Origin: Camillea tinctor
Taxonomy: Eukaryota; Ascomycota; Sordariomycetes; Xylariales; Xylariaceae
NCBI GenBank assembly: GCA_022578605.1
Contig: MU394054.1
Span: 994,945-1,058,944 of the forward strand
Direction of reading: 5' to 3'
DNA: 64,000 nt
Made by a program: the position numbers and the translations under genes
Part shown: positions 36,866 through 51,235 of the stretch, one piece after another
Layout of the letters: each line of letters begins with the position of its first letter
How positions within the stretch are numbered: position 1 is the first letter of the stretch
The notes under the pieces: model-generated
Told to the model about the DNA's origin: nothing
What the model saw: only the letters and a program-made list of their open reading frames with translations
Database searches by the model: none

Positions 36866-39800
36866 GCTTAGGATATTATATGCGTACGTACAGTCATCGG
36901 CTAGCTAGACACAAGCACAGGGCAGATGGGGGGAGGTGGCCATGGAAAGGCGATCAGGAAGAACCTGCCTGCGAGCGGCCCCGGGAGAGACAGAGTCGGG
37001 CTCGAGAGAGCGCCAAGAAAGCTCAAGCGGCGCGCCGGTAGATTTGGTTTGGTGTGTGGAGGATGGGATTTGTGAGATGTCGCAGGTCCTTATTGGTGTA
37101 GCTATGATGACATACAATAATGGTCGGTGTATGTTGTACTCCGTACACACGAAGGTAGTGTAGAGCGAGCTTGAGAGCTTTTGTCGCTTGTCACTTTTTT
37201 TTTTCTGTCTCGAGGCGCGTGGAGGGCGACCCAGGTCCCTGGATGAAGCAAGCTCTAGCTCTCTACAGCCCCAGAGCCCAAGAGAGGATCAGCAGTTGGG
37301 CAAAAACGGGACAGCTATTACGACAGTAAAATCCCATTGAGGGGATATTACCGAAACGTGTAGGGGTGTACGGAATAAAAAAAGAAAGGTCGAGGTCGTA
37401 AGAGCTCTGAGAGGCAAGAGGAGGGTTTGGGTCTCAAACAAGGAAGCCAGCCCAGATAACCAGCAAGAAGCACAGGTGGGTATGAGGGCCCATCCAACAG
37501 AAGCTTAGGTATATTTCCCTGGCGCGTTCGAGAGAGAGACTTTTTTTTTGGACTCGCAAAGGAGCTTTCTGGGCTAGCAAAGAGTGTGTGGCGGAACAGA
37601 CAGGAAAGTCGAGGGTACGTACAGTTGATGGTCCTGGACGGAGTGAACGTGGTAGTAGGTATGTATCACCAGGGTGAGCTAAAGAAGCAGGGGTCTCAGA
37701 GACATGGGGGGGCAGCGGGCGAGGAGCATGCGATCGATACTGTAATTACTCTTCTTGGCGGGGCTCCGGTTGATTGATGGACGAAGGTCCTGGTTAGATT
37801 GGGTCTTTGCTGACACCCACCTAAATAGTGGTCGTCCGTTCGCCCAGAGGTGTCGACATCACCCTACCCTTATTGGCGGCAGTAAGAAGTAATAATAGTA
37901 TCAGTAGGAATAGCAGTAACAGCAGTGGTATAATATAGCAGCAACGGTAGGAATAACAACGGCAGCAGTGATAATAAGTAGCAACAGACAGAAACAAGAA
38001 CCGTTGAACTACACCAAAGGAGAGTAGAGTTAACAACAGTAAAACTTGCTCTACCTTCGTAAAGAGAAACTAGGTGAGAAGTATAAGAACCAAATCCGCA
38101 CAAGCGTATACTAGTAAGTTAGTATATAAGACGGGGGGTTTTGTGAAGCGGTGAGGAGGCAGAAAAGACTACTGGAGTTAGAAAGTAGATAGTGAGGAAA
38201 TAAGAAAGAGACTGAGAGAGCACGACTAAGCGCGAGATACACCAGCTCTGAAGAGACTAACAATGTTAGTTAGAGCCGCTTCAAGACGTTATTGGCCAAT
38301 GGAGCAAATGGAGTCCGTCTCGTACCTAGCTGATGGTAGTTCGGATCAGTTTAACCACAACCACAGCCACGGAACGGTACTTGTACAGTATACAGTATTG
38401 AACGTGGTCAGGGTTAGACGGTCAACGGTCAACGGTCAATAGCCAACAGCCAACGGTAGAGAGGACGGTATGCAAGACGGCTGAAAGGATGGATACAATG
38501 TACTGTAGGCAGTGTGTGAAAAAAAGAAGAAGGATATAATAAACGTACCTATAAGTTAGGATGGATGGAAAATGTATTGTAAGTACCAAGATATGGTCGA
38601 TGACCTTGAGAGATCACTATACCTTGAGACCAGAGCCCGTGCACAAGTCCAATCCAGTCCAGTCTAGGGTAAAGAGGTACAATTATGATACCAAGCACTC
38701 CCAAGTACTATGCATGTAAATGTATCATTGAAGTATGGTAGTAGTAGAAAGCAAGATGAGAGAAAAGAGTACAGCTAAAAGACTACTTGTGGTAAAATAG
38801 ACAGGGCAACAACAAAAAAAAATATTGATCGGGAAAAAGGACGAAGCAATGACGACGCGTTAAAATGAAGACGATGTTGGAGAAGGGGGGGCAAAGCGGG
38901 ATTGAGATTGGATGGTGAAGGGTGCAAAAAAAAAAAGATGGTGGATGTACATTTCATCAGTGGTGGATCGCCTGGCAGCAGCAGCTTAACTCTACTCCGT
39001 ACCTCCTACCCTACATGCCTACCTGCCTACTGTGGTGTACCTACCTACATACATACACACTCACACACTAGTAGAGTGGGGCAACGTACCTAACGGTTAT
39101 GCAACATGTGGCTAAGTACTGGTTGACAATGATAGTATCGTACATGTACTTAAGTACTGTGCATACATACTACTTATTAAGTAGATTGTGCAGCAGACAT
39201 GCACAAAGTACTACTGTTGGACCTAATATAAGACCTGAGCATAGGTATGTAAAGTACTACACCCATTATATGTATGTTAGTAATGCTATGTATGTGTACT
39301 ATGTATGTGTATGTGTAGTGTATGCGTAGTGCAGAGGTACCCAGGTACCGCTACGGCGCAATCAACCATGTACCTGGTTGGATGAGAATGATGGTCTACC
39401 TGGGTATATACACTAAGTACGGAGCCCATGAATATAGTACCTAGGCACAGGGTGGAAGAGCGGGGGCTTTCGGGGTACTTGACACTAGCGTACCGAAAAT
39501 CTAAAGCGGTGGACTGTGGAAGTTCCACCACCCTATCTGCAAAGCCCGCAGCTTTTTTTTTTCTTTTTCTAAGAGAATGAGGCTTTCGTTCAAGGGTTTT
39601 CATGCAGAATCACAGTCAGTTCTCTCTCTCTACTCTACACTAAATCAACCCTAACCAACAACTAACTGGCCAACCAACCAACCAACCCCCTCATGCAAAG
39701 TTCCCCTCTCCCCTTTGAAAAAAAAAACCCTATCTCGTATAATATATATACCTCTATTAGGTATCTAGGTATTAGATATTTAAAGGTAAAGTGTGTTGGC

Positions 39801-40449
39801 TGACAGATATAGAAGTAGGTGGCTAGATACATAGGTATATAAGTAGATAGGTAGGTAACTAGGTAGGTACTAGTTATCAATATTTATTCCGTATGTATTA
39901 CTTACTTATTACTTATTACTACTTCTACTCTGACTTTACTGCCGTTGCCGTAGTTATCTCGCGCACGTACATCAGTCATGCAACATCAAACTTGCTACCG
40001 GGAAGGCTGATAGGTTCGATAGAAGAATGCAAGCAAGCACGTGCAGGAACCCAAGGTATCGCTAGAACTGGGCAGATACACCACTGGTTACAACTCCGCA
40101 AGCGAGCTGGAGCCGATACTAGATGCCGTGGTTGTTGTTGTGTGGCACGTTCGTCGACCACTATCTAGCTATCATTAAGCAGATGATTTGTTACGCCATA
40201 TGTCGTGTGCCGCCCTCTGTAGATAAGATATGGCTTTATTATATATATATTTATACCTATATACCTATATATATACATATAGGTAGGTTACTATGTATAA
40301 GTTTCCAATGTAGGTACTTATGGTATCCAAGAGTTCGTGTCGACCAGCCGCTACCTATTTGCTTAGGTTATATTGGTTTCAGACATAGCGGCACTAACCC
40401 TTTATTGCTTTTATTTACAGATTAGGTAGTATAGTAGTAGTAGGTTAGG
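36866..40449. other. Upstream region of the transcription factor gene, no genes
   Basis: No supported gene. The first kilobase has several short ATG frames that could be uORFs of the minus-strand regulator. GA- and CAG/TAA-like repeats fill 37,860-38,000. A degenerate TCAACGG repeat lies at 38,420-38,455, and TACC/TACA repeats lie at 38,990-39,070 and 39,270-39,320. Confidence 0.55.
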
Positions 40450-40668
40450 TACCGCACCATATGTAGTATCTGGAGGCTTGGCAGTGGAGTCAGAACCCTA
40501 GCAGCCACCAATCACATATGTTACCGGGATGGTCAGTTTGTGGGTTATATTACGGGGCCAACCATACATTGAGGTACGTATTAGTAACGTAGATCATTGA
40601 TTACGTACCAAAGATGCCCCATAAAAGACTCCACTGCCAAGGCTCCAGATACTACATATGGTGCGGTA
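40450..40668. mobile_element. MITE-like element, 215 bp, 40-bp TIRs, TA target duplication
   Basis: The element spans 40,452-40,666 and is bounded by TA on each side (40,450-40,451 and 40,667-40,668). Its ends, CCGCACCATATG at the left and CATATGGTGCGG at the right, extend to inverted repeats of 40 bp with one mismatch (GAGGCTT against GAGCCTT). The interior, about 135 bp, has no coding capacity and contains a smaller palindrome, GGTACGTA near 40,572 with TACGTACC near 40,603. TA duplication and small size point to a miniature element moved by a Tc1/mariner-type transposase. No second copy was seen in this window. Confidence 0.8.
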
Positions 40669-43600
40669 GTTGTAGGTCCGGTAATTACATAAATACACTA
40701 GACGGCACATCAACACTAAGAAACGAAGTCGGCGATTATGGCATTAAACCACAAAAGTCCCAACGGATTTAAGAGAGATGTGACCAAATAGAGTAAATGC
40801 TCTACATCACTTACGGTATAAAATCATATCATTGCAATCCAGAGTATATGATAACCGTCCGCGCCGGAGTAATGATTGTACAGACTCACATGTAAGAAAA
40901 GGGGACTTGGGAGGGAAAAGGTAAAGATAGACATAGAACTCATTGAGGGGTCGGGACTTAGGCCTTGGCGAATAAATTCACTCCCTCTTCCTCAGCTTGC
41001 CAGACCTTGGGATCAGCGCAACGTCGCTAGGCTAAGGCATTTTTGACAGGTGCCTCCAAACACCGCCCTTTTCTTATTAGGTATGACTTCGGATTATAGC
41101 GTCTCGTGGAAGTCCGATCTTACCTAGTAACCTAGTAAACTTGGGGGTGATGACCTATACATACATACTAGTATGTACTTCATGTACTCCCACATTCGAG
41201 ATCTTCATCTTTTAGTAGTAAGGGTAAAGGGTTTCTTAGTTAGGGGTGGAACAACGCAAATGCTGTTGATCCGAGAATTTTCGGAAAAGGATTTCAATCC
41301 TCTCCAACCCTACGCATATCGGTTTCCTCACCCCTGATGGTTTTTTGATGTCGTTGCTGCGTTGATTGCTAGTTTCTCTGCTCACCGGTTCGGAATACCC
41401 TTTCATTCTCTGGCCAATCCGAGGTAATTTTATCTGGAGGCATGTTAACCCACAAACCCTAGTCTCAACCAAATTGCTATATCGAGCAAGTCGGAGTCAA
41501 AAATGCCTATGTAATGCTGCGACCTGCCTATGCTTGTGGCGTCGATAGACGAGGCTTGCGGAAGACCTATTAGGATTTGAGAGGAAGGTAGAGGAAAACA
41601 GCCGAAGTTCAATCCGTAAAAGTAGTGTGTGATATGCTAACCTAGGTAATTAGAACGTGTCTCTGCTCCTCCCCTGGCTTTTTCTTTTTTTCCATGGACA
41701 TGCTAATCTGACCCGCATGCGTTTTACAGACATGTTATCAGGTTCAGACGTACGTCGGCAGACTTATGAAATGCAATAAACCAGCAACCTTTTACACTAC
41801 CTACTATGTGTTATATACTTTGTATGCACGGTACGCACAGCATGTTTATCAGTGACGGGCCAATGAACGTCTATGTAAGTAGGTACTCGGAATAAGGTCA
41901 AGCTGCATTCCTTCAACACCTTTTCAAGTACATTTTACTAAGAGCTTAGTGTCGAAGTTACCAGGGGTTTGGTACATACATACATACATACATAATACAT
42001 AATAGGTGGTGTACAAGCTTGTTCGTTGCCAACCTTGTTTAAGGTTTACAGAATCCCGTCCCTTTAGTAGTGTAAACCGGGCGGTTAAGCGCATAGTGTT
42101 GGATACTACCTAGTATGCTTCAATACGTGCCTATTCATGCTGCTGTGGTTTCCCCATAGAGCTTGTCAGGTAACCGGGGTATTTGTTGTCCGCCCTCTAG
42201 TGCAGGATCCAGACAACTGAGGCGGAGGGAGGCCTGGCTTGCCCAGTACAGGAATTCTTCAGTCGGATATACAAAAGAGCTAGCATCATTCTGCTATATT
42301 GCATCGATGATCAACCTAAGTATCCTGTTTGGGAAAGTGATGAGCCGTTCTAGAACAACGGTTAGACATTGATTGGCGTTTTCTTACCCTGTTTTGGGTC
42401 GCCAATGAGACGATGTATGCAGCTGACGTCGCCGCATCAAACTTCCTAGTATAGCCTCTTTAATGTGCTCTGCTCTGCTGGATAGCTTCAGAAAGGAGCC
42501 CGAGTTTCATACACTACACTACATTTATTCAATTGTCACCGTAGCGCTTAACGATGTGATAAGACTCCCTTCTACCTTATTGGGCATCATATATGACCCA
42601 TTGGAAGTTTGACGAATAACACATCTCTGGAAAACGGCAATTTAGTGAGTCATAATCTGCCTTTTTCAAGTGTGCTTGATGAGGGATGATTAGCTGAAAT
42701 AAACCCGACCAACCCGAGAAAAGAAGACCGCTGTGTTTCGGAGCTTTCGGACCCAGGGTCAGATGATGAAGGGTTCGTGAACGTGACCTGGGTCCGTTGC
42801 ACCTATGCGATCCTCGTTATAACGATATATGCAATCGTATATTCCTATTGAGATAAGGTGATTGGACAATCTAGCATGTGGTAGTTAGCACAGGTTATAC
42901 GTTTATTGATGTCAATGTTAATTGACGAAAGCAGGCCCATGCAATAAATACGCTGGCTTACGTCTTGACAGCTACAGGGGTAGTCCTCCCGTCATGGAAA
43001 GACCATACCATAGGTACACCATACACACACTATAAACCCTTCTAGAACTTTTCTCTACAGGCGTGTGGAGGTCGTTCTAGCGTAGAAAATTCCTCGAGAG
43101 GGAGAGAAAAAAAAATAACTACTATCAAATAGTGTCAATGTATATATAGTAAAGAGAACGAGTCTACTAAGAATGTTATGCACATATCGTCCCGTGCAGC
43201 CGTGTAACCCGAGGAGCTGGTCGATGGCACACATGCTGCCCGGGCATCAGACAGGTCGGCAAGGGTGCAAGTAATAGGAGGGACATGGTTAGGTAGTGGT
43301 GGTTTCGGGGTTGCCTGGAGGGGTCGAGACTAGCGACTACGCTACGTTATAGGGACTTTTAGTGGTTCTCTACACTATTTGTTGCTAAACCCACGAGTAT
43401 TTAGATAGCACTAACGGGAATACAACGTAATAAATAATTAGGAGCCTTGCTCGGTGAATATAGTGCCCCATACCGGTGTCGAGAGAAGTCAGCCCATCGC
43501 CCACTTAGTTCTTGTTAGTGCACCATAGCATAAAGAGTTGCCGCAGTTTTTTAAGCTGTCTGGCTCCAATATTCCGGACGATCTCTGTGCCCAATGGTCT

Positions 43601-46600
43601 ATACTTGGAAAAACCTTGTGCTTAGTTTTTTTTCAACATAGTGCGTGCGGTCTAGCCGATGACGCAGCTTGCAAGGCGTCCTTGAAAGGAACGACATAAG
43701 TTACCTAGTGTACAAGGCTATCTATGAGTGAGGGATCTTGACTCGGAGAGAGGACCGAGATAAACTGACCTATGTGCTGAAATCCTTACTCTACTACCCT
43801 TGCGTTGTGTATATGTGTGGATTATCTTCACTTTTATGGAGTCACATTCAACAGAACTTCCAAAGCCTGCTATTGCTCCCACACGATAATAATGAGAATA
43901 CTAATACACTAGGTTAATGATTTACGATATACCACACCTACCTACTTCCCACTGTTAAGTAGCGTGCAAAAAATTTCCTCCCTTTGAATTCCCTTCAGCT
44001 GATCGCCCTAGAGACTACGCGCCCCCGTCAAATTTCATCGTTGAACCCGAATCCATACAGAGTCATGGACTAGGTGGCAAGCAGAAGTTTGTTCTCATAG
44101 AAGACGGCCGAGGGCAAATATATATATATATATACATGTATGTATACCAACCAAACCTCATTAAGGTCCGAGGCACTAGACAAAGTACAGGGAAGATGTC
44201 TGGCATATGGTCATTGACTAGGTAGTCGAGCCAGGCTGCATCTTGTTCTACTACCACAAATGATAGGAAGCCGTTGCGCGACCCGCAGTCCACGTTGAAC
44301 CCTTGCATCCAAGGGCGATTTGGACCAGCAACCCGTAACTTGAGAACATTGAAAGATTACCAGAAGCGGCGACGTGCAGGGAAAGGTTCCTCAAAAAGGT
44401 GCCAGGTCCAGCGTCGCAGAGACGTTCATACGGCAAAGTGCATACGTTAGTGATCACGCCTCGCTCGCCGCTCGCTTGTCATCGAAAGCAATGAATAAAC
44501 GTGGCTGAACTAAGCTGTCAGCGCGCTGTGCCTCCCCTGAACCAAGGCCAAGGTTGAGATTAGCAACTAATAATGAGGCTGTCGGCTCCGCTTTCCACGC
44601 CACCCGCGTAGGTAGTGCACATGTTGTCGTGCTATATAGAGACGTAGAGGGGAATACTAGGCATATATCGTAGTACCAGGAACCCCATCAGGAAAATCGA
44701 GTTCCGCAGGGTTGAGGCATTCTAGAGTATCCAAAGTACCTATCCAAAGCTCAAATAGGGAGCTAGACTGGATGAGATGCTCAAGCGATGATGAGTGGAG
44801 CCGGCCAATTTCCATGAGAACGCCACGTGCTATTGTCCATGGAGAACGGAGAAAGCTGGGTTAGAGGAGCTAGAAAAGACCAGGAGGAGCTAAGGAGCCG
44901 ACGGCGTCCAGGCTGAGACAGAGAGGAGAAGTAGAAAGGGAGGGCAGAGGCGATATTTGATAGGGAAAGGTTACATACCTACATACCATACACTATACAA
45001 TAGGCGACATCCACTAGGTATTTGATTCGCATCTGATGATTCTCGAACCTCTGTAGGGCTCGTGCTCATAGCCTATGCGTAAAAAGAATCATTTCTCAGT
45101 TTTGTCTATCTCGGTTGGCCTCGGCGAGTCCTGGCCCTGTCATCCAAAGTATGGCATTGTATGGAACGGACTCACACCTATGCAAATGCAAGTTGCCGAA
45201 TCTCCGACCTTTACCACCTCTCTCCGCATTCTTCATCGCATTAGATCTTGTGGACAACGATTACCAAGTGCCCGGCCAATGCACTTTTGACTGCATGATG
45301 TCATTACATTGTGAAGGTCGTTTTGGGAGTAGGGTGATAATGGATGATGGATGATAGATGATAAATAAATAATGAATGAGATCCAGTACCTACGTATCTT
45401 GGAATATAATATATTGTAAGTTATAGATGTTTAAGTAATGTCTGGTCTAGTCCTACTTAATGGACTTGACCTCACCTTTTAAAGTTGGGAGTAGTAATAG
45501 CACTTCCATAAGTCTGGTACCTAGGTACATACCACTAGCTTAGCTAAGTACTATGTTGAGGTAGCACTGATAAGTCCAAATCCGAGGTATTGGTTGCATC
45601 CAACCAAGAAGGCTTCCACAAGTTAGTTTAGTACTTACATACTAGTATTACAAGACTTTCCAATCCAATCATTCTTTACCTAAGGTCAAAAGGTACCTAG
45701 GTACGTAGGTAATTATCAGTCCTTTGATGAGGTCTTTAACCTAGGTTCTTAGTCCCAGTTAAGATTTTATTATTATTTTCATTTTGTATTATTATTATCA
45801 CACCTTTGGTTGAATAACCCACCTTTAAGTCTTTCTTTTTTTCCCACTGCCTCTCTTCTTGTTCTTTTCTGCTTTTACATTAATGTATTCAAGTATTTTG
45901 TACACCGATAACCCTAGATGTATATACAACTACGTATCATCTACCTATATAGCTAACCTATCTAGACCTAGCCTGGTGGGGCATACATCGAAAATCGAGC
46001 TCACAAGACCATAAAAACCCCCCAAAGCCTTTTCCCCACACTGTTAGCAGATGAAAACCTGCCAAATGTTCACACATCTGCTACCTGGGCAGCTGCTTAG
46101 CGTACGTATTATCATGCACCAGGAATGTCCTTGTTCCTCTCACGTGTGGTTCGCAAGGTTCATCGCAAGGGGGACTCATTACATATTAGACATTTTATAA
46201 TTTATTAAAATGAAACTGAACCTGACTAAGCCTCGAGTCAGCGTGGTCGAGAGCCCTCATCGTCATTGCGGCTCAAAGCTGACGTGACTGAAAGTGCCAA
46301 GGACCGCCAGATCGCCTGTCAACAGGCAATATTCTACGGAGTGGCGGCGTTGCACTTATAAGCGTGCCAATCATAGTAGCTATTCTGCCGACCCCGTGGG
46401 GATTTTGAGGATTCTATTGTCAGCAGCTGTCCAAGGATCATTATAAGTCAGTATAAGTCAGTAACTGGTACAGATTACAACCAGAAAGAATATACAATAT
46501 AATATAATATGTATGTGAAGTGGGACCCGTGAACAATTATGTATATATATATATATGCATATGGTATATGGTATATGGTATATGTACACTAGGTATATAC

Positions 46601-46671
46601 ACTACATACCACCTAGCCGTAGGTTTGCACATTGGTGGGACTGGTTCGAATCGCGTACGTAAAGTTGCCCC

Positions 46672-46674
<3 letters not shown>

Positions 46675-46718
<44 letters not shown>
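46675..46718. repeat. CT dinucleotide microsatellite
   Basis: About 22 perfect CT repeats in non-coding sequence. Confidence 0.95.
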
Positions 46719-46721
<3 letters not shown>

Positions 46722-49700
46722 TTGCTTCTAGATCTTGGCTACCTACCTAGCAGCCTAGTTGCCTGGAATACGATCAGTCGACTTTTTCACGAAAGCTCCT
46801 TTTACGCTAACTACAAATACGCATACTCCCAAAAAATGCACTACAAGTTGAGACCAATCAAAGTTCTGGTCAGCCTTATTTTCCTAGAATATAACCAGGT
46901 CTGTACGTGGTGTTGAGACCATCCTAACCAAGTCTAAACCTGCCAGGGTCTTCCCGCTACTTGGTTGCACGAACCAAGTCACCCATCTCACAGAACTAAG
47001 CCAGGCAGACCAATACATATAAAAATCAGTCCAGAAAAGGTACAAGTGCAAAAGTGCAGATAACCAGAGTAAAGAAGATATGGGGGAGAGGGGGGATTCA
47101 AAGAACTTTTCTTCAGACGGTGATCACCGTCAACACCTGCAGCTATCTCTCACCAATTGCCTCGATCTTCAGGTCAGTACAATATTTTCCGCGGATATGC
47201 TACTAGTATACAATGAGAATAATTCCCACAAAGTGCTGATCTTCACGCCATTTCCACGGTATACAATACAGCTTGTGGCCAAATCCAAAGGCCGTCGTAC
47301 GATAGGAATGAAACGTGCCAGATACTCGGTTCGATCAACAAGTTTTTTTTTTTTTTTTTTAGCTAGTGTTAAAATAGAGCACTTTACGAAAAGCGTTGAC
47401 TTTTCCATGAGCCACACGTATCCGAGAACATTGTTCTCGTTAGTCACTGTAAATAATGAATGAAACATGAATATATTCCGTACCACATACATACCTTGCT
47501 GTTCGTGTGCTCACTTCCCAGTAGGGATCTTCTCAGAGGCTACAGCTCCACAGACATGGTAGAGACGCAAGACCCTGAAAGTCAAAAGTCTTGGCCGGCA
47601 CTTGACCCGTGCACTATATTCAGTAGATATGCAGTTAGTATAAAATTTCCCGGCATTTTGACTTCCCGGGGCATAAAAAACTTCACCCGGAGTGACAGGC
47701 CTCAGGTAGACACAAGCAAATATCAATAATCGTTGATTATTTGAGCATTGCACTATGAAAGTTTTAAGTAATCTACACTTGTAGTATACTACGCAATACC
47801 TACGTATTGACTTTGATGTATATCGTAGGTCCCTGTTATAGGTAGATAATATTAGGTTACCCAAACACATGGAAATTCGCTCTATAGTCACTCCGATCCG
47901 GTAGAAATCCCCTAAATGATCGTCTTGACATGCATACCTATCACTCCACTTTACCGACATAACCCATACTAGAACAGACCGGATATAGAACAGGATGAAA
48001 ACATCTACCAGGTAGTGGACAGGTGGGCGGCATATCTCTAAGATCATCGCGATAAAAAAAAAAATTTGTGGAGTGATACATCGCCGTCTATGCGTATACC
48101 TACTAGGTATAGTACCTAGACTGTTTAATACGTAGACGATGACGGATCCCGGCACAAGGGAATCTCAAACCAACACCGTCGTGAGCACTATCTTGCGTGA
48201 TTGATGCCCAACTGTTAATCATCCAGACGATATTTCACACTAGAGGGAAAGCGTTTGGGACCCTTAAAGTCGAGACCACGGAAGGATCCTCCTACACCTT
48301 GATTTGTGGTGGAGACCAGCACTCGGGATTCCAACATACCCAGAGACTAAGTTGTAGTAGGTAGGAGAACAACAACCTTGGAGCTTCGACTCCGACAAGG
48401 TATTCCTTGTCGTTTGTGGTCACGTGACGAAGAGCAGCACCAAAAGGGGGGCTGATCCGACCTGTCAAGACTTCGCCAGAGTCTGTGCTCTGCCATGTTC
48501 TTTTCAAGGGTCCTCCTCTGCCTTTCTGCGCACCATCCATGCAACGTCTCAGCGAAGGTACATGTAGACAAAAAGTATCAAAACCTAGACCTGAACCCTT
48601 ATCCCCTCCCCCTCCCCCTTTCTTAGTCTTGGAAGGTAGGCTTAAAGGTCGTGCGTCAGGCATGAATCAACAACACTAAAAATGATTTGCGGATGCCTAA
48701 CGAACTAAGTCATCGCCAATGCCGTGGGTTAGCATGCTTCCTCCATATTCGAGACGATTGTAGCGTTTGGCAATCTCGAGGCCGGGTAATCACATTAGTA
48801 TGGTCGCAATGCCGGTCGGTATCTTACATACAAGGGGCTAGCGGCAGATCTCTAATGCTTCCATCAGGAGGAGGCAAACTCTGGCCGGTCAGCCATGTCG
48901 ACGGTGACGGTGAGATCGGAGGAGAGGGGGAGGGGGGAGGGGGAAGGAGGGAGCGGAGAGGACCCTTTGGTTGCTCGCCCCAGATATCGGGTAGGTAAGT
49001 GTTACCCACGAGTTGACATCTGATATGTAGTTTCAATATATACTAGACAGAAGGTTTTGTAGCACCGTCGCTGATTTGCTGCAATGGAGCATGCCAAGAA
49101 CATGTCGTACATATGAACCTCCTGATAGGGGTAAACACCGAGATAGCAATAGACCTGACGATAATCATGAAGTGTGGAAGAAATTTCAACAATCGTCTTA
49201 CTACATCATATGGTGCACAGTAGTATTCTTTATATTTACATATACCTGGGTAGGTTACATGTATTTTATAAGAGAAGAGGTATGTGCATGCACTAGAAAG
49301 AACCTATGATATTGATTTATACATATATACGACTAGACACTCTCACAGGACGGGGGGTAAAGGAAGAAAAAGGAAAGTATACATACATAAAGAGTTATAT
49401 ATGCTGGGTAGGTAGGTATCTACATACATTACCTAATCTTGAAATAAGATTCCCATAGACGGAGGTATCAATATATTGCATTGATACATAGCACACCAGC
49501 AATAGGTATGTTAGGTGGGCAGAATACCTAATTTAATTACACTGAGAAATCGTAGAAGAGCAGACAAATGTTACCCTCTACCCCCTCCTTACAACGATCC
49601 AGCATACAATTATCAGGATTACCACCACTAACATCAGTTGGTACCGTCTAGTGTAGCGTACTGTATCTGATAAGATGGAGCTGTCCTGGGCTTTTACAGG

Positions 49701-50881
49701 CCATCAACGAAAAATCATCCGATTATACCTTGCTAGTAGGGAGCGACGTTGCAATGAATGTCACCCAATTATCCAATGTGGGCGGGAAGGCTGCCAAGCT
49801 TCTATCCAGGTCTGTAAACCCTACAGATCCTTAATTTTGTCCCATGTGTAGACTACGTTGTAATGTCGTTTTCCTTTACTTTGAAGACATTCCGAGTTGA
49901 ATAGTGTTCCACGTACCACGACATGTCGTATTGATGAGAAATATACACATACTTACACAAAAACACACCAAAACGCGGATAGAGAGAGAAACAATGGGAG
50001 GAGAATAACCATGTCCTCGGACAATTAGTCAGCCCATGACTTTCGACGATGTGGCTTCACTGAGGTTGACTTACACGCCCGAGACTACCGGCAAGCCAAT
50101 TACCTACCTACACTTACACAGTATGCCGAATTCTCCATGTCATCAACTACCTATTCGCACTTACACTCACACTCGCACTCATTAGATAGCACGACGCTTA
50201 GTCATAATACGAATAGATAGGCTTTTGCCTAGCAGCCTGGCTCACTTGCGGCCCCTCCGCCTTTACAAAAGACCTCGTGGCAGTTTTCCACCATTTGCCC
50301 CCCCTAGAACGGGGTTCTCAATAGTCTATCCCTTTTAGCGCAAAGTTCTTGTCTTCTCGAAAGTTATGTCAACCAGGCGAGTTGCTGGGTGGTCAAGTCT
50401 ACTCTTCCGTATCTTGGATTATGATATATCGTTTTCCAAGGACCAGGACTTTGGTAATAATGGCGCAATCACACCGCACTCAATTTGGGTCTCATACACA
50501 TGACACTCACGAGACTGGGTCGGATTGAGAAACATGCCTACCTCGCGACCTGAACGATACTGAGCAATGTTCACTTGTTCTAGCGGGCGGAACTAGTGTA
50601 GCGACCACCTTCTGAGACATTAACATAGTCTCACTCATGCCGTGGGAAGCGGCAGCGAACTATGCGCCAAAAAGCGATAAGAGCTTGTGTGGCATATTAG
50701 GAGCTCGATCTGCCACTGACCGGTTGAGGTTTCAGATCTCTGTGCCTGCAATACCCAGGGGTTTGGTTCATCAAGCCTCTTGCCCGAATCCCGACTTTGT
50801 ATATGTGTATCTTAACATCCTGTCAACTATGACATATGATAAGTTTATCTGGGCCTGGCGGGCGATTGTATTATCAATTAT

Positions 50882-51235
50882 GTGCCAACCTCCCGGCTCC
50901 GCAATCGCCAGCGGTATTTGGTCATCGTTGGTCAGGATGCAAATAGGGGGAGAGTTCTTGAGCTGGTAACCCCGTCGATAACTCATTCCTTTGATACTGA
51001 AGACCTGCCCATTCCCTGTCTGCAATTCGAAATCGTCGATCTCAACCCTGAGCGAGCGGCCAGCCTAGGAAGGACTTGGGATTTCAAGGGGCGGCAGCAT
51101 GTTTCTGGATTGACTGCCAGGCGGTACACATGCGCCGTTTTTCTGGTACCAGATAGATACATCGCACGCGAAATTCGCCTGAAGGGAGATGAGATCTTGT
51201 TCCGACCTAAGGGAACCAATTGTGTCAAATCCTAA
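50882..51235 (+). CDS. Possible hypothetical or degenerate ORF, 117 codons
   Basis: An open frame of 117 codons beginning at GTG with no in-frame ATG start. The sequence (for example PCLQFEIVDLNPERAASLG and FLVPDRYIAREIRL) has a more protein-like amino-acid mix than neighbouring frames. I recognise no family, and an overlapping frame at 50,637-50,969 competes with it. It may be the last exon of a small gene, a relic, or chance. Confidence 0.18.
   Translation: MPTSRLRNRQRYLVIVGQDANRGRVLELVTPSITHSFDTEDLPIPCLQFEIVDLNPERAASLGRTWDFKGRQHVSGLTARRYTCAVFLVPDRYIAREIRLKGDEILFRPKGTNCVKS

Noticed and set aside
46641..46660. GGTTCGAATC resembling a tRNA T-loop
   Set aside because: The flanking five bases on each side do not pair, and no acceptor or anticodon stem is present.
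47511..48155. 214-codon minus-strand frame
   Set aside because: It has a TTG or other non-ATG type context, a random-looking Cys/Tyr/Arg-rich composition, and no domain or splice support.
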